DNA of 64,000 nucleotides from UBA1563 sp041671545 (GTDB taxonomy: Bacteria; Bacteroidota; Ignavibacteria; Ignavibacteriales; Ignavibacteriaceae): positions 1 through 64,000 of the forward strand of contig JBAZBI010000014.1 of NCBI GenBank assembly GCA_041671545.1. Reading direction: 5' to 3'. Under the pieces are notes generated by a model. The model did no database searches. It worked only from the letters and a program-made list of their open reading frames with translations, and was not told where the DNA came from. Shown here piece by piece: positions 43,265 through 52,674 of the stretch. The translations under genes were made by a program, and so were the position numbers. Within the stretch, counting starts at the first letter, position 1. Each line of letters starts with the position of its first letter.

Positions 43265-44056
43265 ATGAAATTCTATGCTCATCTTTTTGTTGTTACTTTT
43301 ATTTTCTTTCTCGTACTTACCGGTTGTAAGAAAAATGATGATGTAACCGATCCGGGAACAACTACAGAAACTCTTTCCGACGATGAAGTTGCAGACGCTG
43401 TTGCTAAGTCATTAGTCTCTGGAGAAAGCGGTTGCGGACTAACCGGAGTCGTTAATATTTCCGGGGAAAAATCAAATGGAACTGTTCTAACGCTTCAACC
43501 CAATCGTCTTAGCGCTCCGAATATCGATTCCGTTTTTCACAAAACGGGTAACACAACGTACACCACTTACGATTACTACCTAACTTTGAACATTGCTTTC
43601 CTAAAAAACGGGAAAGAATATCAAATTTATCTGCCCACTTGCGACACAGCAAAAGTTACGATAAAAGCTTATGGAAATGTTAGCGCAAAAACAGGAAGAT
43701 ATTCATACAACGATTCAACTGATCTGAGTAACGCCCTTTTATCAGGGATTTCACCATTATCTGATACAATCACTTTTAGCGGAACAGCAATTTATCGCAG
43801 CACCTTCACGGTTACAGCTACGAGTAAGACTTATACACTTGCAACCACAATGACGTTTACATCATTAAAAGTTCCCAAGTCAACATATCAAATTTCCGGC
43901 GGTACGGTTGCCGTTGCAATAAAAGCTACTCTAAAATCCGGGAAGGAAGTTAATTATTCGGGAACGATTACTTTTATTGGAAATCAAACAGCCACTTTAA
44001 CATTTAATGGTAAAACATATACCATCAATTTGAATTCCGGTTCTGTTACTGTGTAA
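43265..44056 (+). CDS. Lipoprotein of unknown function
   Basis: A predicted lipoprotein of 263 residues. The start at ATG 43265 was chosen because AAAGGG (43253-43258) precedes it; an upstream in-frame TTG at 43250 is less likely. The hydrophobic segment ends in the lipobox VLTGC followed by KK. The mature part is Thr/Ser-rich beta structure, with TLTFNGKTYTINLNSGSVTV at the very end. No domain is recognised. It is probably periplasmic or surface-exposed. Confidence 0.72.
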   Translation: MKFYAHLFVVTFIFFLVLTGCKKNDDVTDPGTTTETLSDDEVADAVAKSLVSGESGCGLTGVVNISGEKSNGTVLTLQPNRLSAPNIDSVFHKTGNTTYTTYDYYLTLNIAFLKNGKEYQIYLPTCDTAKVTIKAYGNVSAKTGRYSYNDSTDLSNALLSGISPLSDTITFSGTAIYRSTFTVTATSKTYTLATTMTFTSLKVPKSTYQISGGTVAVAIKATLKSGKEVNYSGTITFIGNQTATLTFNGKTYTINLNSGSVTV

Positions 44057-44088
44057 CTCATGGTGATCCGGTTCTGATGAAAATTCAT

Positions 44089-44183
44089 CTTAATCGTAAT
44101 AGTAATCTTACTCGTTTTTAGATAACTAATATAGATTCAGCCAAAAGCTGACAGGCAAGAAAAAGATTAAGATTACGATTAAG
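44089..44183. repeat. Inverted repeat between lipoprotein and Yip1 genes
   Basis: The arm at 44089-44110 (CTTAATCGTAA, 3 extra bases, TAATCTTA) pairs with 44164-44183 (TAAGATTACGATTAAG), leaving a 53-base loop. It lies after the lipoprotein stop. The arms are themselves built of repeated TTAATC/TAATCTT words, like the inverted repeat at 63216. It is probably an extragenic repeat rather than an efficient terminator. Confidence 0.5.
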
Positions 44184-44250
44184 ACATCAATTTTTTTTTT
44201 GCGTAATATTGCTTTGTAATTATTTTATAAACATAAAGGAAAGAGAAAAT

Positions 44251-45075
44251 ATGAGCGAATTCGAGAATCAACCACAAAGCGAGCAAGTTCCTGTTGAAGA
44301 ACAAGAACTGGAATTAAGCCATTCCGATAAACTTGTGGGAGTTTTTTCAGAGCCGGGGAAAACGTTTGCAAGCATCGCAAAATTTCCGATCAGAACAATT
44401 GACTGGCTGCTTCCCGTTTTAGCCATGTTCGTGGTTGTTATCATTTCTCAAATTATCATGATGGGAAATCCGCAGATTAAAGCAGAGATGAAACAAAAAC
44501 AGATGGATGCAATTGAAAAACGTTTGCAAGAACAAGTTGATAAGGGAACGCTTTCCAAACAGCAAGCTGAGGAGCAACAGCAAACTATCGAAGATCAGAT
44601 GGATAAAATGGGGGGAACAATCGGAATGGTGTTTACGGCTATTAGTATTCTGGTAATCGGTTTTATTGCTTATCTCATCATCGCCGGATTTTACTTTCTC
44701 ATCATCAAATTTATCTTTAAAGCGGATGGAACATTCCAGCATGTGTTGGTTACAACCGGATTAACAAGTTACATCGGTATTATCAGCATGGTGCTTGTAA
44801 CTATCTTCGCATTGTTTTCAGGAAAAATGGCGCGTGATGTTTCCGTAGCAACTTTATTCTCTGTTGATGCGAAAACTTTTTTAGGATTTCTCCTTGCAAA
44901 ACTGGATGTCTTCTCAATTTGGATGTACTTTGTTATTGCGCTTGGAATGACAAAACTCTTTAACGCCGGTGATTCGAAAAAATATTATTATTTTATTTTC
45001 GGTACATGGATCGTTTGGAGTCTCATCCTCTTCTTCTTGATGAAATCAGTACCATTCCTACAAAATTTCGCTTAA
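44251..45075 (+). CDS. Yip1-family integral membrane protein
   Basis: A 274-residue inner-membrane protein. I chose ATG 44251 (MSEFENQPQ) because AAGGAAAGAG lies just upstream; the in-frame 44209 start has no ribosome site. Five hydrophobic segments occur: LLPVLAMFVVVIISQIIMMG (split at 20 residues), AISILVIGFIAYLI, TSYIGIISMVLVTIF, a MYFVIALGM segment and a C-terminal TWIVWSLILFFLM. Between the first two lies a charged coiled-coil stretch rich in Gln, Glu and Lys (about 75-115). The arrangement fits Yip1 domain proteins; role in bacteria unknown. Confidence 0.78.
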   Translation: MSEFENQPQSEQVPVEEQELELSHSDKLVGVFSEPGKTFASIAKFPIRTIDWLLPVLAMFVVVIISQIIMMGNPQIKAEMKQKQMDAIEKRLQEQVDKGTLSKQQAEEQQQTIEDQMDKMGGTIGMVFTAISILVIGFIAYLIIAGFYFLIIKFIFKADGTFQHVLVTTGLTSYIGIISMVLVTIFALFSGKMARDVSVATLFSVDAKTFLGFLLAKLDVFSIWMYFVIALGMTKLFNAGDSKKYYYFIFGTWIVWSLILFFLMKSVPFLQNFA

Positions 45076-45089
45076 ATTTATTGAATGTT

Positions 45090-45123
45090 GAATGCAGAAT
45101 AATTGCAAAATTGTTCTGCATTC
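45090..45123. terminator. Bidirectional terminator hairpin (Yip1/priA)
   Basis: GAATGCAGAA (45090-45099) pairs perfectly with TTCTGCATTC (45114-45123). The inner AATT pairs also match, giving a stem of about 15 bp with a GCAA tetraloop. It lies exactly between two converging genes (ends 45075 and 45132), the usual place for a bidirectional terminator. Flanking bases are only moderately T-rich. Confidence 0.65.
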
Positions 45124-45131
45124 CTTTCATC

Positions 45132-47642
45132 CTATAAAATGCTTTGCGGATCAATATCAAAAAAGATTTTTACATCTTTAAATATTGTTTTCCGGTTGAA
45201 TCTGGCAAACGATTCCGAAATTGCTTTTCTTAAAATACTCCCCGAAGGATCGGTAACACGATCGGTTTTTAAAACTATTTGAAAACGGTATTCCCCTTTC
45301 AGTCTTGCAAGTACTGCAGAAGTCGGCGAAGTAATTTTTAGATACTTTTTAAACGCGAGCAGTTCGTTATAAAATTCTTTCATCGCGCCGAGCGCTTTTT
45401 TCTCTTCTTTGTCCTTCGCTTCAATTACCGCAAGCCGCATAAACGGCGGGTAACCGCGGTGTTCGCGGTCAAAGATTTCCTTTTTATAAAATCCATCATA
45501 ATCATTTTGCAAAACTTTTTGCAGAACAAAATGTTTATCGTTTTGCGTTTGGATTACCACTTCTCCTTCAATTTTACTTCTACCGGCTCTTCCGCTAACT
45601 TGCGTTAAAAGTTGAAACGTCCGTTCATCCGCTCGGAAATCGGGAAGCCATAAATTTGTTTCCGCAGAGATAACTCCCACCAGTGTAACGCGGGAAAAAT
45701 CCATTCCCTTGGCGACCATTTGCGTTCCAACGAGAATATCAATCGCTCCGCTTTTAAAATTGGAGAGAATCGTTCCCAAGTTTCCCTTTTTTGAAATTGC
45801 GTCTGAATCGATCCGTTCGAGCACTGCATTTGGAAAATAATAGGCAAGTTCATCTTCAACACGTTCCGTTCCTGTTCCGAAATATTTGAGATGCGGTGAA
45901 CCGCAATGATTGCAAGCCGGCGGTGCTTCTTTCACAAATCCGCAGTAGTGACAATGCAAAGTATTTTCATTAATGTGATAGACAAGCGAAACGGAACAGT
46001 TGTCGCATGTTTCAATTTGTCCACACTCAACGCAATAAATCTGCGTAGCAAACCCGCGCCTATTTTGAAGAATGATCACTCCCTCTTTTTTCTTCAAACG
46101 TTCTTCAATTTTTTCAAGCAGCGTTTTAGAAAAAAAACTTTCCATCCGGTTGAGTTTTTTCTCATCGTTAATATTCACCAAAGTAATCTTCGGGAGTTTT
46201 GCATCATCCACACGTACCGGAAGATTCAGCAGATGATATTTATTGGTCGTCGCAAGGTACATACTCTCAACAGATGGCGTAGCCGAGCCAAGTAGAACCG
46301 GACAATCTGAAAATTTTGCCCGCATCAACGCCGCGTCTTTTCCATTGTATCGTGGAGTTTCATCCTGCTTATAACTCCCGTCATGTTCTTCATCCACAAT
46401 AATAAGTCCGATATTTTTCAGCGGAGAAAAAAGCGCTGATCGAGCGCCTATTACAACTTGCGATTTTTCATTTAAAATATTCTGCCATGAATCGAACCGC
46501 TCGCCGGGAGACATTTTGCTATGAATAACAGAAACGATTCCTTTAAAATTATTCGTCAATCGAGCCGTCATTTGCGGTGTTAACGAAATTTCGGGAACAA
46601 GAATTATTACCGTTTTACCAAGCGCTAAAACTTTTTTTACAAGTTCAATATAGACTTGCGTTTTACCGCTGCCGGTTACTCCATGAAGAAGAAAAACTTT
46701 GAAAGTAGTATTTTGCAGAAAAGGATAAACTTCCTCCAGCACTTTATTTTGATCTGGAGTAAGAACAAAATCCATTAACTCTTCAGAGTAAGGTTCCTGG
46801 AAAGTTCTCTCTATTTGTTTTTTAACAACTGTTACAATCTCTTTTTTTTCTAAACTTTTTATCGCTGCGGCGGAAGCTTTCGTCTCAAGTAAAAGTTGTT
46901 GCAGCGGCATTTCATGCTGCCCGGAAACAAGTTTCAGCAAAACATCCACCTGCTTTGGCGATTTGTTTTCGATCGTTGGAATAAACTCGTAAACTTCTTC
47001 GGTAGATTTTAACAACTTAACGGAAAGAATTGTTTTAATGCGAACTTTTGCCTTGTCAACTTCATCATGAATGGTGATTGTGCCCGCTTTCTCTAATGTC
47101 CGAAGCGGTGAAAGAAGATTTTTTCTTTTCGCTTGTTTTTGAAGTTGGTGATAACTTATTGTTTCATTTTCAGAAAATATTTTCAGCAGAGTTTTTTGTA
47201 TCTGTGACTTTTTCCCACCTTCTCCTAATAATTTCTTTGCGAAATTTACATCAACTGAAATGCGCTTCTTCGATTGGATTTCCGTTCCCGGAGGAATAGC
47301 GAGCCGGAATGCTTCTCCGAGCGAACAAAGATAATATTCGGAAAGCCATTCATAAAATTTAATTGAAGTGGAATCGAAGATTGGAACAGCGTCGAGTACA
47401 TCGTAAATATTTTTTAATTTTTCAGTAACGGAAGTTTCTTCCAAAATCGAAACAATGAATCCCGTTAAAACTCTTTTACCGAAAGGAGCAACTACCCTTA
47501 CACCGATCTGAACTTGTTCTTCAAATTCACCGGGAACAGTGTAGGTAAAGGCTTTGTTAAACGGCAGCGGAAAAACTACTTCAACATACACGGGGGCAAA
47601 TTCCAAAATACAAATTACAAGCGGGGGAAAACATTTAGTCAT
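45132..47642 (-). CDS. priA: Primosomal protein N' (replication restart helicase PriA)
   Basis: PriA recognises stalled forks and reloads the replisome. The 836-residue protein has the N-terminal DNA-binding domain (FPLPFNKAFTYTVPG), Walker A VTGSGKTQVYIEL and the DEEHDGSYKQDETPRY motif. It has eight zinc cysteines in four CxxC pairs (CVEC, CDNC, CHYC, CNHC). The Walker A lysine and DEEH box indicate an active ATPase. The first 17 residues look unlike PriA, and a GTG at 47591 is a plausible alternative start. It converges on the Yip1 gene. Confidence 0.95.
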   Translation of the reverse strand: MTKCFPPLVICILEFAPVYVEVVFPLPFNKAFTYTVPGEFEEQVQIGVRVVAPFGKRVLTGFIVSILEETSVTEKLKNIYDVLDAVPIFDSTSIKFYEWLSEYYLCSLGEAFRLAIPPGTEIQSKKRISVDVNFAKKLLGEGGKKSQIQKTLLKIFSENETISYHQLQKQAKRKNLLSPLRTLEKAGTITIHDEVDKAKVRIKTILSVKLLKSTEEVYEFIPTIENKSPKQVDVLLKLVSGQHEMPLQQLLLETKASAAAIKSLEKKEIVTVVKKQIERTFQEPYSEELMDFVLTPDQNKVLEEVYPFLQNTTFKVFLLHGVTGSGKTQVYIELVKKVLALGKTVIILVPEISLTPQMTARLTNNFKGIVSVIHSKMSPGERFDSWQNILNEKSQVVIGARSALFSPLKNIGLIIVDEEHDGSYKQDETPRYNGKDAALMRAKFSDCPVLLGSATPSVESMYLATTNKYHLLNLPVRVDDAKLPKITLVNINDEKKLNRMESFFSKTLLEKIEERLKKKEGVIILQNRRGFATQIYCVECGQIETCDNCSVSLVYHINENTLHCHYCGFVKEAPPACNHCGSPHLKYFGTGTERVEDELAYYFPNAVLERIDSDAISKKGNLGTILSNFKSGAIDILVGTQMVAKGMDFSRVTLVGVISAETNLWLPDFRADERTFQLLTQVSGRAGRSKIEGEVVIQTQNDKHFVLQKVLQNDYDGFYKKEIFDREHRGYPPFMRLAVIEAKDKEEKKALGAMKEFYNELLAFKKYLKITSPTSAVLARLKGEYRFQIVLKTDRVTDPSGSILRKAISESFARFNRKTIFKDVKIFFDIDPQSIL

Positions 47643-47657
47643 TTGTCAATGGTCATT

Positions 47658-48200
47658 TTAATTATTCGGTTTATAAAATGGCGCAAGTTCGCGCAGATCA
47701 TCAAGATTAACATCGGTAAGCATTTCAAACTTCAGAACTTTTACATCTTTTTCCCAAATAATCCTTTTGAATTTATTTATAGGAACAACCGTTCCGTTGG
47801 TTGAAAGAATACTGTCTCCTTCATCAACCGTTAAAAAATAATAACCGTCCTGAAACTGAAGTCTTCCTTCTACAACTCCGACATCACTAAATTTAAAAGT
47901 AACTTCGCCATTCAATTTTTTGTTATCTATATAGAGTCGTCGGTTGGTAATGTCTTTCCCCTCTTCTTTTTGAGCAAGAATAAAATCATCGCTTTTAAAA
48001 AGTTTGTTGAAGAGTGTTTCTTTGTCCTCATTAAACTCTTTATTGCCAAGCGCATCCGATTTCAGATCGAAAAAACTTACTTTAGCTTCTCCCGATTTTT
48101 TCCCGTCAACAGATATTTGATACGCTACTTTTTGATAAACCAAACAGCCTGAAAATGACAGCGCCGCAAAACACAAAATAAAAAACGATCTTACTTTCAT
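47658..48200 (-). CDS. Small lipoprotein, unknown function
   Basis: A 180-residue predicted lipoprotein. The signal segment ends in the lipobox SFSGC with C19 as lipidation site. The mature part begins VYQKVAYQISVDGKKSGEAK and is mostly beta with charged loops. No domain is recognised. It starts 30 bp after the LD-carboxypeptidase gene and ends 15 bp before priA. Confidence 0.7.
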   Translation of the reverse strand: MKVRSFFILCFAALSFSGCLVYQKVAYQISVDGKKSGEAKVSFFDLKSDALGNKEFNEDKETLFNKLFKSDDFILAQKEEGKDITNRRLYIDNKKLNGEVTFKFSDVGVVEGRLQFQDGYYFLTVDEGDSILSTNGTVVPINKFKRIIWEKDVKVLKFEMLTDVNLDDLRELAPFYKPNN

Positions 48201-48229
48201 AGTTTTTCTTTCAATGAATTAACAAATAA

Positions 48230-49270
48230 TTAAACGACTGCTTTCTCCAGTAGAGTTAAGCTTTGATTATCAACATCAAGTTCGGCATTTACACCGAACG
48301 GCAAAGTAAATTTATTAACAACATGACCAAAGGACAACCCATAAATCACGGGAACGCCTAAACGAAATAATCTGTCGGATAAAATTTCAGAAAGCGAAAA
48401 TGAATTTGCAATACCCGATTCATCCGGTTTGGATTCGCATTTTGTAAAAATGCCCAGCGCTACTCCTGCAACATTTTTAAATTTTCCAGCTTGAAGCATT
48501 TGAGTCAGCATTCTATCAATGCGATACGGTTCTTCACCGACTTCTTCCAGAAAAATTAATTTCCCTTTTGTGTCAACATCATATTTAGTTCCGATCAACG
48601 ATGCAACGATTGACAAATTCCCGCCGACAAGTTTGCCCGTTGCTTTACCACTCCGAATTACTAACGGTTTATATTCGCTCTTCGTTCCATCTTCAACCGC
48701 GCTCCACAATAATGTTTTTGATTGGGGGTTCATCAGCACGTTTTTGAAATTATTGACACTAAATTCGTTAAAAGTAGATGTTGCTACCGGTCCATGAAAT
48801 CCAATCAATCCGGTCTCAGCATAAATTCCGTATAACAAAGCAGTAATATCGCTGTAACCGATCAGTACTTTTGGATTACGTTTTATCAAATCATAATCGA
48901 GAAAATCCAAAGTGCGCGAGCAGCCATATCCACCGCGTACGCAAACGATGCCGTTTACTTTTTTGTTGCCGAACATTTCATGTAAATCTTCCGCGCGTTC
49001 CTTATCGGTTCCGGCAAAATATCCATTTGTATGTAAAATATTTTTTGCAACTACAACCAAAAAACCAAGAGATGTAATATTTGTTTTTGATTCTTCAAGT
49101 TGTTCTTCTGTAATAAAGCCACCGGGAGAAACTAATCCGATTGTGTCGCCGGATTTTAATCTTTTCGGCTTTATGGTTTTTGGAGAAGAGTCTGCAAAGA
49201 TATTTTTCTGAGGTAGAAATAAAGATGCAGAAACTGCTCCAACTGCCGAAATAAAATTTCTTCGTTTCAT
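48230..49270 (-). CDS. LD-carboxypeptidase (peptidase S66), Tat-type signal
   Basis: A 346-residue S66 peptidase, which removes the terminal D-residue from murein tetrapeptides in peptidoglycan recycling. I chose ATG 49270 (MKRRNFISAVGAV) rather than the TTG two codons upstream. The RRNFI motif followed by a hydrophobic stretch is a Tat-type signal, so the enzyme is probably periplasmic. GIVCVRGGYGCSR and the nucleophile region IGYSDITALLYG are typical of S66, and FHGPVA and FLEEVGEEPYRIDRML are also present. Cytoplasmic LdcA lacks such a signal. Confidence 0.9.
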   Translation of the reverse strand: MKRRNFISAVGAVSASLFLPQKNIFADSSPKTIKPKRLKSGDTIGLVSPGGFITEEQLEESKTNITSLGFLVVVAKNILHTNGYFAGTDKERAEDLHEMFGNKKVNGIVCVRGGYGCSRTLDFLDYDLIKRNPKVLIGYSDITALLYGIYAETGLIGFHGPVATSTFNEFSVNNFKNVLMNPQSKTLLWSAVEDGTKSEYKPLVIRSGKATGKLVGGNLSIVASLIGTKYDVDTKGKLIFLEEVGEEPYRIDRMLTQMLQAGKFKNVAGVALGIFTKCESKPDESGIANSFSLSEILSDRLFRLGVPVIYGLSFGHVVNKFTLPFGVNAELDVDNQSLTLLEKAVV

Positions 49271-49283
49271 ATACAACTCTTTG

Positions 49284-50198
49284 TTACCATTTTTTTCTTT
49301 TCCAGATAAAGGTTAAAGCTGCAACTGAAACCGAAGCAAAGCTCATGATAATCCAGAACGCAAATGGGTGAGCGGATAATGGAATTCGAACGTTCATGGA
49401 AAAAGCGCTCACTACAAACGTCGGCACCATAATGCCGATAGTGATGATGTTTAATGTTTTCATCAACACGTTTAAGTTGTTACCAACAATCGAGGCGCGC
49501 GCATCCATAAGGCTTGCGAGAATGTTAGAATAAATGTCAGCCTGGCGTAAACACTGACTATTTTCAATCAACATATCATCAAGGAATTCAGTTTCTTCCG
49601 TAGTAAAACCGATCTTTGCCGTGCTGTTTTTCAGCTTAACAAACAGTACTCCGTTTGAACTAATCGAGTTTAAATAGTAGACCAAACTTTTTTCAAGCGA
49701 AAACAAATTGATGAGATAACTGTTCTCCATTGCTGCGTTGATTTTTTTTTCGAGTTCATCTGAAATAACATTAATTATTTTCAGATGTTCCAAAAAATGA
49801 AAAATGGAGCGATATATCAATTTCAAAGTTAGTTGCTGCAAAGAAGTTACTTTCGACAATTGTTTTCCCTCAAACAGTGGAAGGTCTTCGTCTATAACAA
49901 TGATAAGTTTGTCGCTAAATAAAAATAAACCTGTAGAAGCAACTTTGAAAAAAAATTGCTGGGCGCCCGAATAATTTTGCGGACGCTTGAAAATGATGGC
50001 TGTGTGGCTCGGCTCAAATTCAAGCCTTGAAAGTTCATCCGGATCTGACGCTGAGTTTAGCGTGTGTTCATCAAGCTTTAACTCATCAACGAGAAATCTT
50101 TTCTCTTTTTCGTCAGGACTAATGAAAACATATATTGGGCTCTGCTCGGAAGCTGTTTCAACAATTTTATTTTCAATTATTGAGTATCGTTTCAGCAT
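49284..50198 (-). CDS. Divergent CorA-like protein (SMN in place of GMN)
   Basis: A 304-residue CorA-superfamily protein with a cytoplasmic N-terminal domain, a long helical stalk and two C-terminal transmembrane helices. The signature at the end of the first helix reads FSMNVRI, so the glycine of the conserved GMN is replaced by Ser. Cation selectivity may differ, or the protein may be a non-transporting regulator. It lies between lysA (30-bp gap) and the S66 peptidase (13-bp gap), suggesting one transcript. The window also contains a canonical corA at 22621. Confidence 0.85.
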   Translation of the reverse strand: MLKRYSIIENKIVETASEQSPIYVFISPDEKEKRFLVDELKLDEHTLNSASDPDELSRLEFEPSHTAIIFKRPQNYSGAQQFFFKVASTGLFLFSDKLIIVIDEDLPLFEGKQLSKVTSLQQLTLKLIYRSIFHFLEHLKIINVISDELEKKINAAMENSYLINLFSLEKSLVYYLNSISSNGVLFVKLKNSTAKIGFTTEETEFLDDMLIENSQCLRQADIYSNILASLMDARASIVGNNLNVLMKTLNIITIGIMVPTFVVSAFSMNVRIPLSAHPFAFWIIMSFASVSVAALTFIWKRKKW

Positions 50199-50228
50199 AA
50201 TGCCTCACATAAATTAATGAGTAACTGA

Positions 50229-51500
50229 TTATTTTAGTGCTTCTATTTCATCAAAAAGTAAATGATCAAAAGTTTCTCGCGAACGAATAACTTTAAAAGA
50301 ATTTCCTTCAACTAATATTTCGGCGGGTCTTCGTCGCGCGTTATAGTTTGATGCCATCACCATTCCGTAAGCTCCGGCTGACATTACGGCAAGCAAATCT
50401 CCGTGTTCGCTTTTCTGAATTGTTCTTTTTTTTGCAAGAAAATCTCCACTTTCACAAACGGGTCCAACAACATCAGCAACAATTTCACCTTTTGTCTCAT
50501 CAAGCTTTACCGGTTGAATGTGATGGTATGCGCCATAAATACTCGGACGCAGCAAGTCGGTCATTGCGGCATCAGCAACAATGAAATTTTTCTTTTGATT
50601 TTTCTTTGTGTACAAAACTTCGGTAACAAGAATTCCGGCATTTGCCGTTAAATATCTTCCCGGTTCAAAAATGATTTCGCAGTTTAAACTTTTTAAGATT
50701 GGAAGAATCGCTCCAGCATATTCTTTAATTGAAAAAGTTTTTTCATCTTTGTATTGAATACCGATTCCACCGCCGACATCAAAATGCTGTAACTCAATTC
50801 CTTCTTTTTTAAGAATGAAGAAAAGCTTCGCAAGCTTTTCAACAGCTTCAACAAAGGGGGAAATGTTTGTTATCTGCGAACCGATGTGCATATCGATTCC
50901 GGTGAATTTAATATTCTTTAATTCATTTTGCATTCGGAATATTTTTAGAGCCGTTTCTCTATCAACACCAAATTTGTTTTCCGAAAGTCCGGTAGAGATG
51001 TAGGGATGTGTTTTGGCGTCAACATCGGGATTAACGCGTATTGCGACCCGTGCAACTTTGTTCATCGAGGCGGCAATTTCGTTTATCAAATAATTTTCTT
51101 CTTCCGATTCCGCTTTGATCATCAAAACATCATGCTCAAGACCGAGTTCGATTTCTCTTTTCGTTTTTCCGACACTGGTTAAGATTATATTCTCCGGTTT
51201 CGCTCCGGCTTTTAACGCGCGGTAAAGTTCACCTTCGGAATTAACATCAACTCCGCTGCCAAGCTGCAAAAAAGTTTTAATTACGCTGAGATTGAAATTT
51301 GATTTTGCGGCGTAAAATATTTTATGCTGAATATCGGAAAACGCTTCGTCAAATTCTCTGTAAGCATCTATAAAATATTTTTTGCTGTAAATGTATGTTG
51401 GCGTTCCGGTATGTTTAACGATTTCGGAGACTGCAATCTCTTCGCAGTATAGTTGATTTTTTTTGTACGTAAAATATGTCGAAGGAAAAAGCTGCATCAT
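50229..51500 (-). CDS. lysA: Diaminopimelate decarboxylase
   Basis: LysA decarboxylates meso-diaminopimelate to L-lysine using PLP. The frame is open further upstream to 51776, but the extra residues are unrelated to LysA and overlap the divergent DUF2279 gene. I therefore start at ATG 51500 (423 residues), with the next codon also ATG. The PLP lysine is in KIFYAAKSNFNLSVI near the start. FDVGGGIGIQY, CESGDFLAKKR and GAYGMVMASNYNARRRPAEI (20) are all typical. It heads a minus-strand run with the CorA-like and S66 genes. Confidence 0.93.
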   Translation of the reverse strand: MMQLFPSTYFTYKKNQLYCEEIAVSEIVKHTGTPTYIYSKKYFIDAYREFDEAFSDIQHKIFYAAKSNFNLSVIKTFLQLGSGVDVNSEGELYRALKAGAKPENIILTSVGKTKREIELGLEHDVLMIKAESEEENYLINEIAASMNKVARVAIRVNPDVDAKTHPYISTGLSENKFGVDRETALKIFRMQNELKNIKFTGIDMHIGSQITNISPFVEAVEKLAKLFFILKKEGIELQHFDVGGGIGIQYKDEKTFSIKEYAGAILPILKSLNCEIIFEPGRYLTANAGILVTEVLYTKKNQKKNFIVADAAMTDLLRPSIYGAYHHIQPVKLDETKGEIVADVVGPVCESGDFLAKKRTIQKSEHGDLLAVMSAGAYGMVMASNYNARRRPAEILVEGNSFKVIRSRETFDHLLFDEIEALK

Positions 51501-51538
51501 TCTTTTTTTTATTTTCTTTTTTAGTGATATTTCTTTCG

Positions 51539-51546
51539 CAAATATA
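51539..51546 (-). promoter_or_regulatory. Candidate -7 element of lysA
   Basis: On the minus strand this octamer reads TATATTTG, a full match to the Bacteroidota-type TAnnTTTG. It lies 39 bp before the chosen lysA start, which is compatible with a transcript start near 51531. No TTTG is seen at the right distance upstream, so support is partial. It lies between the divergent lysA and DUF2279 starts. Confidence 0.3.
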
Positions 51547-51587
51547 ATGTTTTTCTCTGCTTTGCAGCTTAATATTCCGATGGAAGT

Positions 51588-52427
51588 ATGAAAACAATTT
51601 TTATTTTTTCTCTCTTTCTCGTTTTTTTGCGACCGCAAGACAGCCTGCGAACCGATACTTCTGCAATAAATTATTACAAACTTTCTTTCGTCGGTGGAGC
51701 AACTATCGGCGGTTTCATTTACGGACAGGCGTTTCAGAAAAACCTCTGGTGGAAAGGAGAAAAAAGTCCCTTCCATTTTAATTGGAAAGAGGATTGGGCT
51801 TATGCACTCGGCGTTGATAAGTTAGGTCATTTTTATTTCCCGATGCTGGCAACAAATATTTATGCGGATGCTTTTGTCTGGAGCGGTATCGAAGATGAGC
51901 AAAGTCTACTCTACGGCGGAATTACCGCTCTAACTTATCAAACGTTTACCGAAATAAAAGATGGATTTTCAAAACAATGGGGATTTAGCTGGGGTGATTT
52001 TTCTGCAAATACTTTTGGCGCCGCTTACCCTTTTCTTCAATACAAATTTCCGCAAATGAAAAATTTCAATCTAAAGATCAGTTTCTTCCCTTCTGAACGA
52101 TTTAAGAATGGTTCAAATAAAGTTATTATTGATGATTACGAAAGCACTTATCACTGGCTCAGCATATCAATTGCAAATTATTTACCGGAAGAAGTTAGAA
52201 AATATTATCCGTCTTTTTTGAATGTTGCTGTCGGGCATACGGTTAAAGGATTTGACACAAACTCTCGCCATCGTGAAATTTATCTCGCGCTTGATCTAAA
52301 CACTAATGAACTTCCCGGAAATTCTCCGTTCTTAAAATTCATTAAAAAATATTTGAACTTTTATCACTTCCCAATGTCGGCGATAAAAGTTTATCCCGAT
52401 GTTGTCTGGTATGGATTGAAGTTTTAA
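51588..52427 (+). CDS. DUF2279-like exported protein
   Basis: A 279-residue protein with a short signal segment (MKTIFIFSLFLVFLRPQ). The core GVDKLGHFYFPMLATNIYAD (near 78-97) and FGAAYPFLQYKFP match the DUF2279/YfiM-type family of predicted periplasmic or membrane-associated proteins. It may lie in the outer membrane or be attached to it. It diverges from lysA and is followed by the HicBA pair on the same strand. Function unknown. Confidence 0.75.
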   Translation: MKTIFIFSLFLVFLRPQDSLRTDTSAINYYKLSFVGGATIGGFIYGQAFQKNLWWKGEKSPFHFNWKEDWAYALGVDKLGHFYFPMLATNIYADAFVWSGIEDEQSLLYGGITALTYQTFTEIKDGFSKQWGFSWGDFSANTFGAAYPFLQYKFPQMKNFNLKISFFPSERFKNGSNKVIIDDYESTYHWLSISIANYLPEEVRKYYPSFLNVAVGHTVKGFDTNSRHREIYLALDLNTNELPGNSPFLKFIKKYLNFYHFPMSAIKVYPDVVWYGLKF

Positions 52428-52467
52428 ATAGTCTTATATTTAGAAGAAACAAAAAGAGATTTTACTT

Positions 52468-52674
52468 ATGAACGAAATAATTTTTATCATCGAAGAATCA
52501 GTTGATGGAGGATTTGAAGCGAAGGCGTTAGGTGAATCTATCTTCACCGAAGCAGAGACAATTGAAGAATTGAAAAAAAACATTAAAGATGCTGTCTCTT
52601 GTCATTTTGAAGAAGGACAATCTCCTAAAATCATACGTCTTCATTACATAAAAGAAGAAATTCTGGCGGCATGA
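52468..52674 (+). CDS. HicB-type antitoxin, second copy
   Basis: A 68-residue HicB-fold protein (DUF1902-like). EIIFIIEESVDGGFEAKALG (residues 3-22) and AETIEELKKNIKDAVSCHFE (20) give the HicB strand-helix pattern. The stop overlaps the hicA start by 4 bp. The order here is hicB then hicA, the reverse of the copy at 25466, so the two modules are different lineages, not recent duplicates. Confidence 0.83.
   Translation: MNEIIFIIEESVDGGFEAKALGESIFTEAETIEELKKNIKDAVSCHFEEGQSPKIIRLHYIKEEILAA

Noticed and set aside
50229..51776. LysA with a 92-residue N-terminal extension
   Set aside because: The extra sequence is unlike LysA and overlaps the divergent DUF2279 gene; tandem ATG codons at 51500 and 51497 fit the family start.
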